Assembly (NCBI GenBank): GCA_037976565.1
Contig: CP137675.1
Coordinates: 31,385,820 to 31,449,819 of the forward strand
Origin: Mesocentrotus franciscanus
Taxonomy: Eukaryota > Echinodermata > Echinoidea > Camarodonta > Strongylocentrotidae
Length of the DNA stretch: 64,000 nt
Direction: 5' to 3'
Positions 1-11,742 of this stretch are shown here, one piece after another. The notes below the pieces were generated by a model. That model saw nothing but the letters and a program-made list of their open reading frames with translations. It had not been told where the DNA came from and did not search any database. Positions within the stretch are counted from its first letter, which is position 1. Each line of letters begins with the position of its first letter. The position numbers and the translations under genes are program-made.

Positions 1-1087
1 GTGACCCAACAATTTGTTGATTTGCTATATGCAATCTACGAAAGCTCACGTAAATTGACGCTGGCGTTAAAAAAAATAATGCAAATTGTCATTGAGAAGA
101 GACTAATGGCAAAAAAGCTGCTTCAGGCCATACGCGCCAGAATCTGTTGTGTAACTCTGTGGTTTACTCTGCGTATATGTATGCTCGACTAATTTAGTAA
201 ATGGATGAAACAAATACTACTACCATTACTTCTTGTACTAAAATAAAATGTAAAAAGTATAAAATAAAGTATCTTGTACGGTGCAATGATCACGATCGCA
301 AGGAAAAGCCATGATGAACATGATAAACATTCTCGCATGTGAGAATGTTCATCATCATCTGCATATGGCAACTTTAGCTAATCATTAATGATTAAATAAT
401 GCGATTAAAAATGAATGAGACACCCATATGGCTTGCCATATTCCACTTCCAGTAGTTCAAAAAGTCATGCATAACTTTACAAGCATGCATCTTTATGAAA
501 CACTAGGCCAGGCCATCACCAGTCTTACTCTTACTCTGTCTCACTCGACTCGGGAGACTGACGTGGACGTCTTTAGGCAATGTGACGTCCTTTTAAGTGC
601 CCTTAAAAGGACGTCACATTGCCTTAAAAGGACGTCCACGTAGCAGTCCACGTTCTCGTCGTGCAAATCTAAAAGTCCCTATTGTCACAAGTATACGCGC
701 TGTATGTAACAATGAAAAATCTACATGACAATAGAATATATTAACGAACCAGACAGAACAGGTTGGGACATGTCTGCAAAGCCAGACAGCGGCCGGACCA
801 CGTCATGACTAGTCTTAGTAACAAGCGCTTGCAATTTTAAAAATATTGATTAAACACTCACGTCACGTTTTGGTAGACGTGATCATTCGTGTTTTACTGG
901 CGTGGAAAACAACGAATGGTAGGCCCTACACTTCGTAAATTAGAGTCACCTATTTTACGAAACAGCGCAAAACGTGAACGTGACACGTGATACGTGATAC
1001 GTGACTGTTCGTTGCAAGCCAACTTTCACTCCCCTCCCCTAATTCATCTCATTTATTCAATGACAATCTTGTGCTTCCTCTACTCAG
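1..1087. other. Intron or upstream sequence of GTPase copy 1
   Basis: No exon is recognised here. It holds the hairpin at 561-641 and, near 972-1005, a small cluster of repeated acgtga/cacgtga words. Similarity to copy 2 begins only at about 1025. Confidence 0.5.
561..641. repeat. Near-perfect hairpin (foldback) of about 81 bases
   Basis: The left arm 561-597 (acgtggacgtc...aggcaatgtgacgtcc) is the reverse complement of 601-641, with a loop of about 3 bases and only a few mismatches. Each arm carries gacgtcc words. It has no counterpart next to copy 2. Confidence 0.85.
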
Positions 1088-1235
1088 ATGGAAAACGAGG
1101 TTACGCTGAGGTGGTCGAGTGGCAGAGAGCTACTGATGGGAATGATATCAATGATCTAGATGATGAAGACGTGGATCTAAAAGGACTCGATTTCAAAATA
1201 GGACATCCAATTGGCTGTGCTATCTTTGTTTTTAG
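1088..1235 (+). CDS. Exon of GTPase copy 1 (region after G3)
   Basis: The acceptor is ctactcag and the donor is ttttag/gtgagc. The exon enters in phase 1 and leaves in phase 2. It begins DGKRGYAEVVEWQRA, close to copy 2 exon 15101-15233. Confidence 0.8.
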
Positions 1236-4200
1236 GTGAGCAAACACGTGCCAAAAGGGTTTAATCTTATGCCCATTGCGCACAAGGCGTCATTTCTATA
1301 GAGTCATTACCTGCCAATCCTTTGAAGGGAGTTAGCCCATGTGTTTGGCATTCCAAAAAGTGTTTACACCATTCGTCCTGCATACAATAAATTATATAGC
1401 TGCTTTCACACTGCAAACACAAATAGTTGATTATTTTCACATTCCGGTGATTCGTCGGTAGTTGCATAGGCATTGCAACTACTGGCAAACACGACGAAAA
1501 ATCGAAATCGAAAAATCCATCTCTTATATTGGCGTGTCAAGTCTTTCTCTAACAACTCCTTAATGCGAAATCAATTTCGAAAACATCATTATTCGTTTTT
1601 CTCCTTTATCCTACTCATTTATTAATTTCCTTCTTCTAAAAAATAGGTGTCGTAATCTTGTCTCTCTTGATATTTTCCACAGCGCCCGGGAGGACGTAGA
1701 TTTTAATATTCCTGAACAAGCTGAGGTCATTGCTTTCCTACATAGCCATCAGGGTAAGATTTTATCCTCCATATGTGTACTTATTCTTCATTCCATTATC
1801 TACTCATTTGCCCAAGTTTTTTTTCGAGGCCCTGTCCAAACTGACATTTTTTGTGTGTGGGTGCGTGTGTGTGTGTGTGTGAAAAAAAATACATTGCGTC
1901 TGGATCAGATAGTGTACGACCATGACGTTCCTTTTAGAAACCAACCTAAGGCAATTTCATTAGTCTTGTGTGCTACCTCAGATTAAAATGTGCAAACATG
2001 ACATCGTTATGACATAATCCTACTATGATCCATGTCTATTGATTGATTGATTCGAATTTATTCCATTTCAAATCAATTGTTTGCACGATAAAGAACATAT
2101 TTGACAAAGTAAGTTCAAAATTATGAAATGAAACAGGAACCTACTGGAAAGCATAGCTTGTTTTTGTAGGTTCCCAAGAATATATACAATATGAACATTA
2201 TTTTCATAAATCATTTTAAGGTGTCTTAATAATCACAGTAAAATAGATATAATATAATAACATGTTTTCATAAACCATTTTAAAGTGTCTAAATAATCGA
2301 AATATACGAAAGAACAGAATGACAAGACGGGACACGAAGGACATGAAACTGACATAATAAGATAAGACAGGACATGAACAAACAATTCATAACAGGACAA
2401 GACAAAACAAGACATGACAGGACAGGAAAAAACAAAACAAAGCAAAGCTGCACACTACAGAAATTAGAAGAAGAGAGAGAGAGAGGGTGAAGAGAGGCTG
2501 AAACAGGGGAGATGTGAGAGGTCTTTCCATATCCTAAAAGTTTAACCCGTAGGAGACATGTATTTTTGTATTAAATTCTTTTTGAACCCTCTACTAAAAC
2601 TATAATATGTGGATTTATCTCTAACTGGATCTGAAAGAGAGTTCCAAAGTTTTGAGCCTGAAAATACAAATGATTTATTTGAGAGCAAACGGTAGATGAA
2701 AAAGCCCGGCAGACCGAGTAGGATAATGATAAATATTGACATTCTTTGTAAACATTGAATAAAAAACATTTGGCAGTTCATTTCTATTTAAATGAAACAT
2801 AAATATTCCCAGATTATAACTGTATAAATCTGTTATCTTTAGAATACTATGTGTGTGAAAAAGTGCATCTGTGTGCGCTCGAAAATCAGAACGACATATA
2901 ACATGCAGCGCTTTTTTCTTAAGTAATACAATTCTATTCAAATGGTAGTCAGCACAATTGCCCCACGCTATAATTCCGTAGTTTAAGTGTGGGAGGATCA
3001 ACGTTGAATACAGGTTTAATATAAATATACGAGTTGGAAAGTAAAATTTGAACTTGTTTATAATGCCAATATTTCTTGAAATAACTTTACAAATATTATC
3101 TACGTGTTCCTTCCAAGAAAGCTTTTCATCTAGAGTTATTCCCAGAAATTTATTATTTAAAACTCTTTGAGTAATAGTACAATCAACAACAACATTGCCT
3201 AGAAGTTCATTTATTATGTTACTGAAGAGCATGTTGTTCGTCTTTTGCAGATTGAGAAATAATTTATTGGCTTTGATCCATTCTGAAACACGTTTTAATT
3301 CCTGGTTGATGGTGGCAAGCAAAAAAATGTGGGTCCTTATGGAAAAAGAAAAGATTTGAGTCGTCTGCAAAAAGAATGAAAGATAAAACCTCCGAAGACT
3401 TACAGAAATCATTGATATAAACAAGAAAAAGAAGTGGGCCCAAAAAAGCCCACCACAGCTTACATCTTTCGTATTAGACAGGGCATTGGCAATAGAAACA
3501 CACTGCTGCCTATTGTAAAAGGTAGTTCCTGAACCACTCTATAATGCAATAGGTTATTGAAATCGCCCTTGATTTGATTTCTTGAAAGTCTTTATGATTG
3601 TGTTGACCATTGTAAAGATGCATTGAATAAATAATTTGGTTTACATCATATGAGCGTGTTCCGTAAAGCCGATGTACGCTCCCCAGTGGCGGATCTACGG
3701 GGGGGGGGGGTTTAGGGGTTTAAACCCCCCTTGGGCTGCCAAGTGAAAAAATCGCCCCGGCGCTACGCGGCTCGTGGACGATGCTCCGCATCGTCATTGG
3801 GTCAACCCCCCCCCCTTAGCAAAGTGCTAGATCCGCCCCTGCTCCCATGCCCATGAAAAAAATTGATACAAATTGCAGGACATGTCCCTCCCTCCGTTCT
3901 GGAAAGAATCTGGATAAGCCGCCGGTTCCCGCTCCCCAACCACCTTTAAAGTGACGAAATAGGCTTTCGTTGCAAAGCATTTCATAAAAAAATACATTGA
4001 CTGAATTCTTCTTTTGCATACCGATCAAGTTCAAATACAGCGCAGTTTAAGCTGGGGATTAGTGGATGAAAAACAAAACCGATACCCGACCGAATTATTA
4101 TTTTTCATGAGAACATATTCATTGATTTAATTCGTTTTGTGAAGTATGTGATAAAATCTAGGAAGTGTTCAAATTTTAATATCTGTTCTCTGGTGTATTG

Positions 4201-4809
4201 ATCCACTCTCTTAAATTATCTCCGATGTCCTGTCTCTTTTGCAACCTAGGACGCTACCCGATGGCTATCATAACTCATGTTGATGTCGCAGAGAAGAAAA
4301 ACGTGGAGGGTCTCAAAACCTTCCTGCGGGGCTTTGGGGTAAGCGACATTTTCGAAGTGGCAAACCTGACCAACGAGAAGAGATTACTGGAGGAGCCCTA
4401 CCAGCACAGTCTGCTCTCTCTCCTGGAGCGGTGTTTGACGGATGGAGAAGAGACTCTCATCTTCAAGCATTACCGGCGCAAGGAGCAACAGCACAAGAAG
4501 GAAAAGGAGAGGAGGCTAGAAGAGAAGAGACGTAAGCAAGAGGAGGAGCGAAGAGCAGAAGAGCGTCGAGAAATGGCTGAGAATGAGCGCATTGAGAGAG
4601 AGAATCAGATGAGAAGGGAGTTGGAGGAGCAAAGACGAGCGGTCGAGCGGGAACGGGAACGGGCTGAGAAGCTGGAGAGAGAAATGAAGGAGCAGGAGAC
4701 GGATCTACGCTTTAAAGAAGCCATTACAAGGGTAGAGGAGGAAAAGAACGAGGAGGTCCGCCGAATGAGGGAAGCTAATAGAAATAATGGGAAATGTAAA
4801 ATAATGTAA
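1088..4809 (+). CDS. IFI44-like P-loop GTPase, copy 1 (5' partial, exons 1088-1235, 1683-1753, 4250-4809)
   Basis: Three exons join in phase (1, 2, 1) and give 259 residues to a TAA stop. Seen: a hydrophobic strand ending GHPIGCAIFVF, then a 71-base exon, then THVD, which fits the G4 guanine-specificity motif. A strand ending in EVANLT follows, and then about 115 residues of Glu/Arg/Lys-rich coiled coil. The P-loop (G1) and DxxG (G3) exons seen in copies 2 and 3 are absent from 1-1087, so they probably lie left of the window. An acidic insert (DDEDVDLKGLD) precedes the GHPIG strand. Family knowledge: IFI44/IFI44L proteins share the LTHVD-type G4 and are interferon-induced in vertebrates. A GIMAP-like GTPase is the alternative, because of the coiled coil. 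An immune role is inferred. No frameshift is visible in the part present. Confidence 0.75.
1683..1753 (+). CDS. Exon of GTPase copy 1 (71 bases)
   Basis: The acceptor is ttttccacag and the donor is cagg/gtaagat. The length is 71 bases, the same as in copies 2 (16011-16081) and 3 (58417-58487). It encodes a helix ending FLHSHQ. Confidence 0.8.
2037..3540 (-). mobile_element. CR1/Jockey-type non-LTR retrotransposon, 3' fragment, in copy 1 intron
   Basis: The minus-strand frame at 2675-3424 encodes the reverse-transcriptase thumb and C-terminal region: LNLQKTNNMLFSN, FLGITLDEKLSWKEHV, YSTLILPHLNYGIIAWGN and HTDALF. The 3' end is an (aatc)n tail at 2037-2055. Copy 2 keeps the uninterrupted site (near 18200), so the insertion followed the duplication. 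A second frame (2542-2781) carries the end of the ORF, so there is at least one frameshift. Confidence 0.8.
2317..2450. repeat. Degenerate gacag/gacaa simple repeat
   Basis: Variants of gacaggacatgacaagac are repeated inside the 3' part of the LINE fragment. Confidence 0.6.
3684..3841. mobile_element. Small hAT-like MITE (158 bp)
   Basis: It begins cagtggcggatctac and ends with the inverted form tagatccgcccctg. The interior is G- and C-runs. Copy 2 lacks it (near 18345). The target-site duplication is not clean: ctccc is visible on both sides. Confidence 0.65.
4250..4809 (+). CDS. Terminal exon of GTPase copy 1: G4 motif plus coiled coil
   Basis: The acceptor is gcaacctag. The exon opens GRYPMAIITHVDVAE (G4 = THVD). 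After the G domain it continues as an uninterrupted charged heptad-like region and ends CKIM-stop. Compared with copy 2, this copy keeps the full-length tail. Confidence 0.85.
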
Positions 4810-5229
4810 TGAAGCTGCTGTCATTTAAAGAATAATACATGATTTTAATGCCCGTTGTAAGCGAGGCGTTAATAGCCTGACGTAGAACTGCGTCAACGAC
4901 TGGCGCAGTTATATGTCACGCCATGTGAGGGATACATCGTAAAAAATGATCGCAAATGAAATAAGCAAGTGCACCCACTGTGTAACCGGATTCACATCCT
5001 TGATTAGGGAAAGCAATAACGCGATCAAACGATGCGACGCCTCGTGTAAAATCGACATAGTATTACGTTTCAACGTTTACACAACCATTCTCCAATTATC
5101 TGACTTGTCCATTCTAGAAGATATTAATCATATTTCTATTAAAAAAGGGGTATAACATTCTTCTCGTTTTCAAAAATATCAGTCATTCGATCGAATCAAT
5201 AAAATAAAATGTAGTTTTTATTCAATAAT
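4810..5229 (+). other. 3' flank / probable 3' UTR of GTPase copy 1
   Basis: The sequence is conserved in copy 2 (19291-19700). It contains the polyadenylation-like words aataatac (about 4830) and aataaaataaaa (about 5200). No ORF is convincing. Confidence 0.45.
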
Positions 5230-5425
5230 GGAGTAATTTGTTGCACCCACACCGACATTCCAAGAGCCGCATGCTGGAGGAAGACCGGTCTTATCTCAAT
5301 GCAAAGAAAACTGAGTACATGGCCTTGAATCAAGATGGGAACCACCGACATGATTTCTTCACAGATGGCACCCAACTGAAACAAGTTAAGGACTTTAAGT
5401 ATCTTGTTAATCTTTGTAGCTGACA
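5230..5425 (+). pseudogene. Old LINE reverse-transcriptase relic (thumb region)
   Basis: The frame reads LNAKKTEYMALNQ, then DGTQLKQVKDFKYLVNL, the usual thumb-region signature of non-LTR reverse transcriptases (KTEYM...DFKYLG). A more damaged copy lies at 19710-19915, so the insertion predates the segmental duplication. Confidence 0.6.
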
Positions 5426-5833
5426 GCATGACAGATTTTCTAACACGAAAGGCACATGATTACGTGCCGAAAAACTCACAATCTAACATGCAGTAAGTAC
5501 TAAGTTATCATTCTTTAGAGCCCGTGTCGAAAACGTACTTTTCTATATGGCGCCGAATCGACCAAATGAATCACAACTTGTGTATAGAATATCATTGTTT
5601 GTGCTCAGGGACGAGAACCAGTCTTTACGTAGTCTCCAGGCACAGACTTTAAGTTGACAATTTATCCAAAATCCTAAAGCCTTGGGCAGAGCCTAGCTCT
5701 GTCAGTTTTTGGCTAAAGGACAGAGCCTATATTGTAGTCTCATAATGCAGACAATATTATGCACAACGACGGACAAGGGTTTGCGCCTGCAAACTAGTCT
5801 TTACGGGGGAGGAGGTGTCGAAGGTGCGACCAG

Positions 5834-5971
5834 AGCCCCGTTGCATAAAACTTACCATTGATGGTAACTTTGCCATCAATGGCAACTACCATGGTAACAT
5901 GGCTCAACAGCCAATCAAAATCAAGGTTTCCATGGTAGTTACCATTGATGGCAAAGTTACCACAACGGGGC
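5834..5971. mobile_element. Foldback MITE (138 bp) absent from copy 2
   Basis: The arms gccccgttgcataaaactt and the complement of acaacggggc bracket an internal palindrome with repeated ttaccattgatggca words. The flanks share ccag (5830-5833 and 5972-5975). Copy 2 has the empty site gcgaccaggttt near 19988. Confidence 0.7.
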
Positions 5972-6654
5972 CCAGGTTGATTCCAATTGCTCCCAGTGTC
6001 CAGTAAAAACGGGCTGCGGATACACACATTGTTTATAAATAGTTTTTATATAATCATATCTTGATTATACTTCTTACACATGTATTTGATATAAATATTT
6101 AACACGATGATTATTCTCCATGGATTTCTCTATTATTACTATTTATCTTTTTTTTTTTTTATATGTTGATTGTCTATTAGACTCGTATTTCATATAATCA
6201 TATCTTAAAGTAAGTGTATCCTCACAAGTTTTCAAATGTATTTCGCAAATTGTGAGCAGTTTAGTCATTGGTTGCCATTCAGAAATTATCACAATAAATA
6301 TATAATTAAATAAATAGATAAATGAATAAGTATTATATTATCTGTATATACCGTCAAGGTAAAATATCGAACTTCTTGGCGAACTTTTTCGTAAATATGT
6401 TTTGTATATGTATTTCGCATTTCTCATTTGCTATGATGAGAGCCATTTAATAAAAGTTTGTACACATGTATACATAATATCATAATGAAATAATAAAATT
6501 TTGTATAAATAATAAATATAAATGTTCACTCAGATCTATAAAGAACACTTTTTGTTTTTGTGTATGAGTTGTAATAACCCTGTCTGCATTATTTGGAAGA
6601 AAAAGGAAATGGACAGTGTTCAGAATGAGGTGTTCTGAAATTTCCATAATGAGC
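5972..6654. other. AT-rich 3' flank shared with copy 2
   Basis: It aligns with about 19995-20660. No exon is recognised. Confidence 0.4.
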
Positions 6655-6686
<32 letters not shown>

Positions 6687-6932
6687 AAAGATGATAATGA
6701 TTATGATTATGATGATTATGATGATGATAATAATTATGATGATGATTATTGATGATGATAATGATGATGATGATGATGATGATAATGATGATGGTGGTGG
6801 TGATGATGATGATAATGATGATGATGGTAGTGGTGATGATGATGATGATGAAAATAATGATAATAATAATAACAATTATAATGACAATTATTCTAATAAT
6901 AATAATATAATGATGATGATGATGATAATGAT
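6655..6932. repeat. ATG/GAT trinucleotide microsatellite
   Basis: Long gatgat runs are interrupted by aat and ggt. The same repeat is at 20665-20880 in copy 2, so it predates the duplication. Reading frames across it are artefacts. Confidence 0.9.
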
Positions 6933-7084
6933 AATAATGTAGACTTGTAATGGGCACATTGCCAGCAGTGCATCTAAACATATACAGGATTATCAAATAC
7001 ACTAATGAACTAATAAAATACAAAAATATATACATGGACCGATAATATGCGCATTATACAAGGAGACTTTTCTACATGTACATG

Positions 7085-7240
7085 TTATCTCTGTCTCTCT
7101 AGTCTCTGTCTGTCTGTATCTCTCTGTCTCGACCTTTCTCTCCCTCTCTACCTGTCTTTTTTCTCTCTCTATCTCACTGTCTCTTTCTCTACCTCTCTCC
7201 TTACCTCTCTGTCTCTCTGTCCTAATGCTGTCCACTTCTC
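7085..7240. repeat. CT-rich simple repeat
   Basis: A ctctgtctctct-type tract, matched at about 21030-21170 in the other duplicate. Confidence 0.85.
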
Positions 7241-7740
7241 TATTCTCGCTCATTTTTGCCTAAGTCTCTTCTCCGAATACTTTTTTTTTTATCTTTAAAA
7301 CTAAATGATCATTCCCTTGCACAGAAAGTACAGTGGGTGCATCTTGAAAGTTATCTTCTAAAATGTATTTAATGTAAACTTAGCGTAACACATGGTTAAT
7401 ACAATACACTTTACACATCTGTAAAAAAGGTGCATGCAATATATATATAAAAAACATATTTACTTTAATTAAGCTAAGTGTTGGTTTCTTTGTATTACAA
7501 ACACAAGGAATATGCCTTTAACTCGAGGTATTTTGAATGAACTCGTAGTAGACGGTATAAAGATGGTTAAACAAAAATCAAGCAAATATCCATACAAATC
7601 CCCAAAACCCTTCATTCGAATAGTAACTTCATATTTGTGCAGAGTTATCACAACTTCTAAGACTAACATAAACAAATGTCTCCTTTATGTAAAAGGGCAT
7701 TTCCAATAACCTCTCCACCCACAATATCATAGATTTGATC
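7241..7740. other. Non-coding flank shared with copy 2
   Basis: It aligns with about 21180-21750. Nothing else is seen. Confidence 0.35.
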
Positions 7741-7847
7741 TAGTTGAGGGGGCCCATCTTTTTTTAAAATAGAAAAATGGGTGTTTTCACCTGTTTTTTT
7801 GGTAGGGAAGGGTCCCGGACCCCGGGCCCTTGGATCCGCCACTGCTG
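7741..7847. mobile_element. Right half of a hAT-like MITE
   Basis: The G-rich interior ends gggcccttggatccgccactg, matching the right end of the intact element at 11047-11373. The left end is missing. Confidence 0.5.
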
Positions 7848-7990
7848 TAGGGCATGGGTTCGATCAGAAGAAGTGATTCGTTACAGTTGTTATCACAGTA
7901 AGATCCGTGAAGGATGCTACCTGTGGCATAGAAACAGGAAAGCCAGGAAATTGCCGTTGTCCCATCTTAAAACCAAGATTAACTGATAAC

Positions 7991-8718
7991 GTAAGATTTG
8001 GCACATCATTCTTTGTTTGCTAGGAGGACGGACAAAACTAATTGCCCCCCATTTTTAAAAAGAAACACTGTATTCATTAGTTTGTGAGGGAGCGTAGCGA
8101 CTGAGCGATGACAAAATTATTTCGAAGTGCTGAAAGTTTGCATTTTAGTGCACTAGAACTCTTCTTAAGTATTGTTGTAATGCAAAATAATACTCTCCTT
8201 TTTTTATTTTGAGGGGGCCCTTCGGAGGCAAACTTGATTTTGCCCCACTTTAATTATTGAGGGGGGGGGCATCCTTCCCAGCTGCAACCCCCCACCTTCA
8301 GTGCCTTTGTTTTTATTTTGTAATGATTGTATTTATCCTACAAGTTGATGCGGGTGACTAACATGGAGACATATCTTCCATAAGGATGTGCAGCGACACA
8401 AAGTGTTTCAACATGTTTCTATAATTTATATGAACGTACCTGTAAACACCCAATAAACGGTATTGTGATGAAACTTTGAATAACGACCCTTGAAATTAGA
8501 TTTTTGTATATATTTTATTTGTTAGTTTTTAAATCTTAAAACTATATGACTGACTAGATAAACGTCCAAACCTTATCATTATTGTTATTGGTGTTCTTAT
8601 ACTTATTACCTCTACTACCAGTATTGCTCTAATAACTAGCTTATAACTAACATTGTATATGATAGCTAAACTTTCGCTCTGTTTCCATCGGCACCTGGGC
8701 AGGGGAGGGATGGTGGTT
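7991..8718. other. Intergenic, no gene seen
   Basis: It holds G-run transposon debris at about 8210-8290 (gagggggcccttcgg, then ggggggggg). No coding signal is seen. Confidence 0.35.
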
Positions 8719-9644
8719 GTACACCCTATCCCCAAACCTAAATTTCTCGGTGCATACCCCCACCCCATCTCCCGTTATCTATACGCCCCTGCAATGAAGA
8801 AGAAAATAATATGGAAGTGATAAAGTGTATCAGTATGAATTGATCAAAAATGGAATCAAATAGTCAACATGTAGAGCTTGATAATTGTCGCTTTTGAACA
8901 AGAAATAATGGCCCATAAATCAAATTTGTAATTAATGAAATCTCTATAATAGTGTAGATATAATGTTTGATATCTGAAACAGATTCGTCTAATTAGAAGT
9001 TAAAAGTTGTAAAAGTTTGACTGTAGTTTATTGGAAGTTTGTTACATAATATCAGGCTGTAATCCACAAACACAATATTTCACGCAAAGAAGAATATTGC
9101 AAGGTTGTCCAATTTCCCAATACCTGTTTTTATTTGTCATTGAGACAATGGATCTTTTGATTAGACGGAAAACTTTTTGAAATAGTTGCCAAAATGCGGC
9201 TTACATTCAGGATGCAGAATTAATCTCACTAAATCAGAAGCCATTTGAATTGGGTCTCAAAGAGGCTGCCAGGAATTTCCACTCGCTAAAGAGGACTTTT
9301 GTGGAAAACATTTCAGTTGCTCATGTTTAATTCTTTAAACATAGACAAAAATATTAACACATACCGCAATTCAATAAAAGGAAATTGAGAAACTATTAGT
9401 CACCACCGCCGGATTTTAGTATTAACTTACATTCTACTCGTGTGTCGTAAGACTGGATTGCAACAGACAAACGAAAGTGGGTTTTCCCCATATGATACCG
9501 CGTAAGTAGATTTGTCGTGGTGAGGGGTAATGAAGGGAGAAGGAATTTTATGGAAGGGGGTTTGAGTTGGATATGAATGGGTGATGAGGGACTGCAAAAG
9601 GATGCATGTCGTTCGTTAATATAATATCACCCCTTTACAGAGGC
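8719..9644. repeat. Tandem duplication, first unit (926 bp)
   Basis: It starts gtacaccctatccccaaacc and ends tttacagaggc, and is followed directly by a second unit with near-identical sequence. Its ends (tacgcccctg, cagaggcgta) look like those of a DNA transposon. A fragment recurs at 61255-61360. Confidence 0.85.
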
Positions 9645-10240
9645 GTACACCCTATCCCCAAACCTAAATTTCTCGGGTGCATACCCCCACCCCCATCTCC
9701 CGTTATCTATACGCCCCTGCAATGAAGAAGAAAATAATATGGAAGTGATTAAGTGTATCAGTATGAATTGATCAAAAATGGAATCAAATAGTCAACATGT
9801 AGAGCTTGATAATTGTCGCTTTTGAACAAGAAATAATGGCCCATAAATCAAATTTGTAATTAATGAAATCTCTATAATAGTGTAGATATAATGTTTGAGG
9901 AAAACATTTCAGTTGCTCATGTTTAATTCTTTAAACATAGACAAAAATATTAACACATACCGCAATTCAATAAAAGGAAATTGAGAAACTATTAGTCACC
10001 ACCGCCGGATTTTAGTATTAACTTACATTCTACTCGTGTGTCGTAAGACTGGATTGCAACAGACAAACGAAAGTGGGTTTTCCCCATATGATACCGCGTA
10101 AGTAGATTTGTCGTGGTGAGGGGTAATGAAGGGAGTAGGAATTTTATGGAAGGGGGTTTGAGTTGGATATGAATGGGTGATGAGGGACTGCAAAAGGATG
10201 CATGTCGTTCGTTAAAATAATATCACCCCTTTACAGAGGC
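9645..10240. repeat. Tandem duplication, second unit (596 bp)
   Basis: The same start and end as the first unit, but about 330 bp (8971 to about 9302) are missing internally. Confidence 0.85.
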
Positions 10241-10683
10241 GTAGCGCGAACCCAGACACTGGCAACTTGCGGGAGGGGGCAGTCCTACTCATTGGGACTT
10301 TTTTTTTTCGTTTCAAAATAAATGTGTAGATATATGTTCCATAATCAACAAAGTACAAAGTTAAGCAATTTGAAACAATCAACGTAACAAATAAGTAAAA
10401 AACATAAGTGACGTTTCAAAATGACCTATAATTTATATATTGAGAACGGGGTGGGGGGGGGGCATGCATAAAAGCACCCATGAGATGCATGCAACCGAGA
10501 CTTATTTTCCTGAGTGATAAGAAAGTTATGGTCAAGCAAAGTTAAAATCAGAGTTATCAATAATGAAAATTAAAGTAGTAACATGATGGAAAGATATACA
10601 ATGCTTTTATTACCCTCCCTTTTGAGATAAAAATTAGAATAGTAATAGTTGTAAAACGGTATATCTATAAGCAATTGCGTGAG
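10241..10683. other. Intergenic, no gene seen
   Basis: It starts with transposon-like debris (gtagcgcgaacccagac, G-runs at about 10270 and 10450). No coding signal. Confidence 0.3.
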
Positions 10684-10775
10684 TATTGGAAAAGGATAGA
10701 GAGGAAGAAAGAATAAAAGAGAGGGGGAGAAGGGAAAAGAGAGAGAAGGGGAGAGACAGAGAGAGAGAGAAAGAC

Positions 10776-10806
<31 letters not shown>

Positions 10807-10815
10807 TAAAGAAAA
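10684..10815. repeat. GA-rich simple repeat
   Basis: A gagagaga/aagaga tract. The charged reading frames over it are not genes. Confidence 0.85.
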
Positions 10816-11046
10816 AACATGAGAGATGGAAGATGAAGGACGGGGAATTCATTATTTATTTAAACATTTTCATGGCTTTACACATCCTCGTGTTTGATGC
10901 ACATCTTGGACATTTGTCTACTAACAAAAAATTGAAGAAAATCCGACATAATAATCCGTGGTCTTCTCAATAATAGCACATGAGCTTTGTAGAATGTGTC
11001 AGCAGAATTGGATAACGACCACCTCCATACTCAAAGGAGCCCTGAC

Positions 11047-11373
11047 CAGGGGCGGATCCAGCCGGCGGCAGGGAGGGGCCTAAAGGGGCCCACTTCGTGC
11101 GAAAATTTGAAAATCGTGCCGGTCGATTTTTCGCTCAGTGGCGGGGTAGTGAGCAAAAAAAATTTGGCACCCGAAAATTTTTTCCGGGAAGGGTAATTTT
11201 TTTTCCACCACCACCCCCCCCCTTGGGCGCCAGGGGTAGTGAGCACAAATTTTTTTTTTGGCACCCTTGGGCGCCAGGGGAGGGGGCCCAACTTCTTTTT
11301 TTTTCAAAAAAGGGTGTTTTTTCCTGTTTTTTTTTAGGAGGGCCCGGGCCCCGGGCCCCTGGATCCGCCACTG
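11047..11373. mobile_element. hAT-family MITE (327 bp) with perfect 8-bp target-site duplication
   Basis: The left end caggggcggatccag and right end ggatccgccactg are inverted. The flanks 11039-11046 and 11374-11381 are both gccctgac. Eight-base duplications and CAGNGGCGGATCC ends are typical of hAT elements. The interior has no transposase, only G/C and poly-T runs with an internal near-repeat (gggcgccaggggtagtgagc). Confidence 0.85.
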
Positions 11374-11381
11374 GCCCTGAC

Positions 11382-11742
11382 CATGCATCAAAAGTTCTCC
11401 AACATTTGAATTTTCAGGGTAGGGTGATGATACTTCGTAGAAAAAATATGGCTTCAGATGAAGCTGGGAATTCCACCTCGGTCACGTGACTAGGGGGTTG
11501 GACTATGCAGATTTACTCCGCCTCTGGGCTACAGTAATCTTAGTACATTTCACACTTTCCTTTATTATGGGATGTCGCAAATTATGCTGAGCCCTCGATA
11601 TGAAATCACGACAATTGCTTTCAATTCGCTAGCGGTTGAGGGCGGTCAGACAGATTTTCTCAGCATCAACTGAACTTACATCCTTCCAGTTTCCATCCGT
11701 ATAGTGAAGACGAGTTCTATCCGTAGGCCGTAGCTAACCAAA
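11382..11742 (+). promoter_or_regulatory. Upstream region and probable 5' UTR of GTPase copy 2
   Basis: It lies between the MITE and the first ATG (11743). A pyrimidine stretch tttcacactttcc (about 11547) resembles an interferon-response element, but the spacing between the TTTC boxes is 4, not the usual 2. No TATA box is clear. Confidence 0.35.

Larger units (their letters stand above)
1025..7990 (+). repeat. Segmental duplication, left copy (partner about 15040-23640)
   Basis: Exons, introns and 3' flank of GTPase copy 1 align in order with copy 2. Anchors: 1088/15101, 1683/16011, 4250/18729, the 3' flank, the ATG microsatellite (6655/20665), the CT tract (7085/21030) and 7848-7990/23497-23636. 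Transposon insertions differ between the copies. Confidence 0.85.

Noticed and set aside
1..192. 63-codon frame at the window start
   Set aside because: It has no match to the GTPase exons, no splice context and no recognisable domain.
561..641. CRISPR-like or terminator-like structure
   Set aside because: It is a single hairpin in animal DNA; there are no repeat-spacer units.
6480..7035. Long Ile-, Asp- or Met-rich reading frames
   Set aside because: They are translations of the ATG/GAT microsatellite and have no coding character.
10634..10973. Charged or Ser/Leu-rich frames
   Set aside because: They come from the GA repeat.
11031..11489. Overlapping frames of 78-130 codons on both strands
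   Set aside because: They lie over the hAT MITE, whose G/C and T runs are free of stops by composition.
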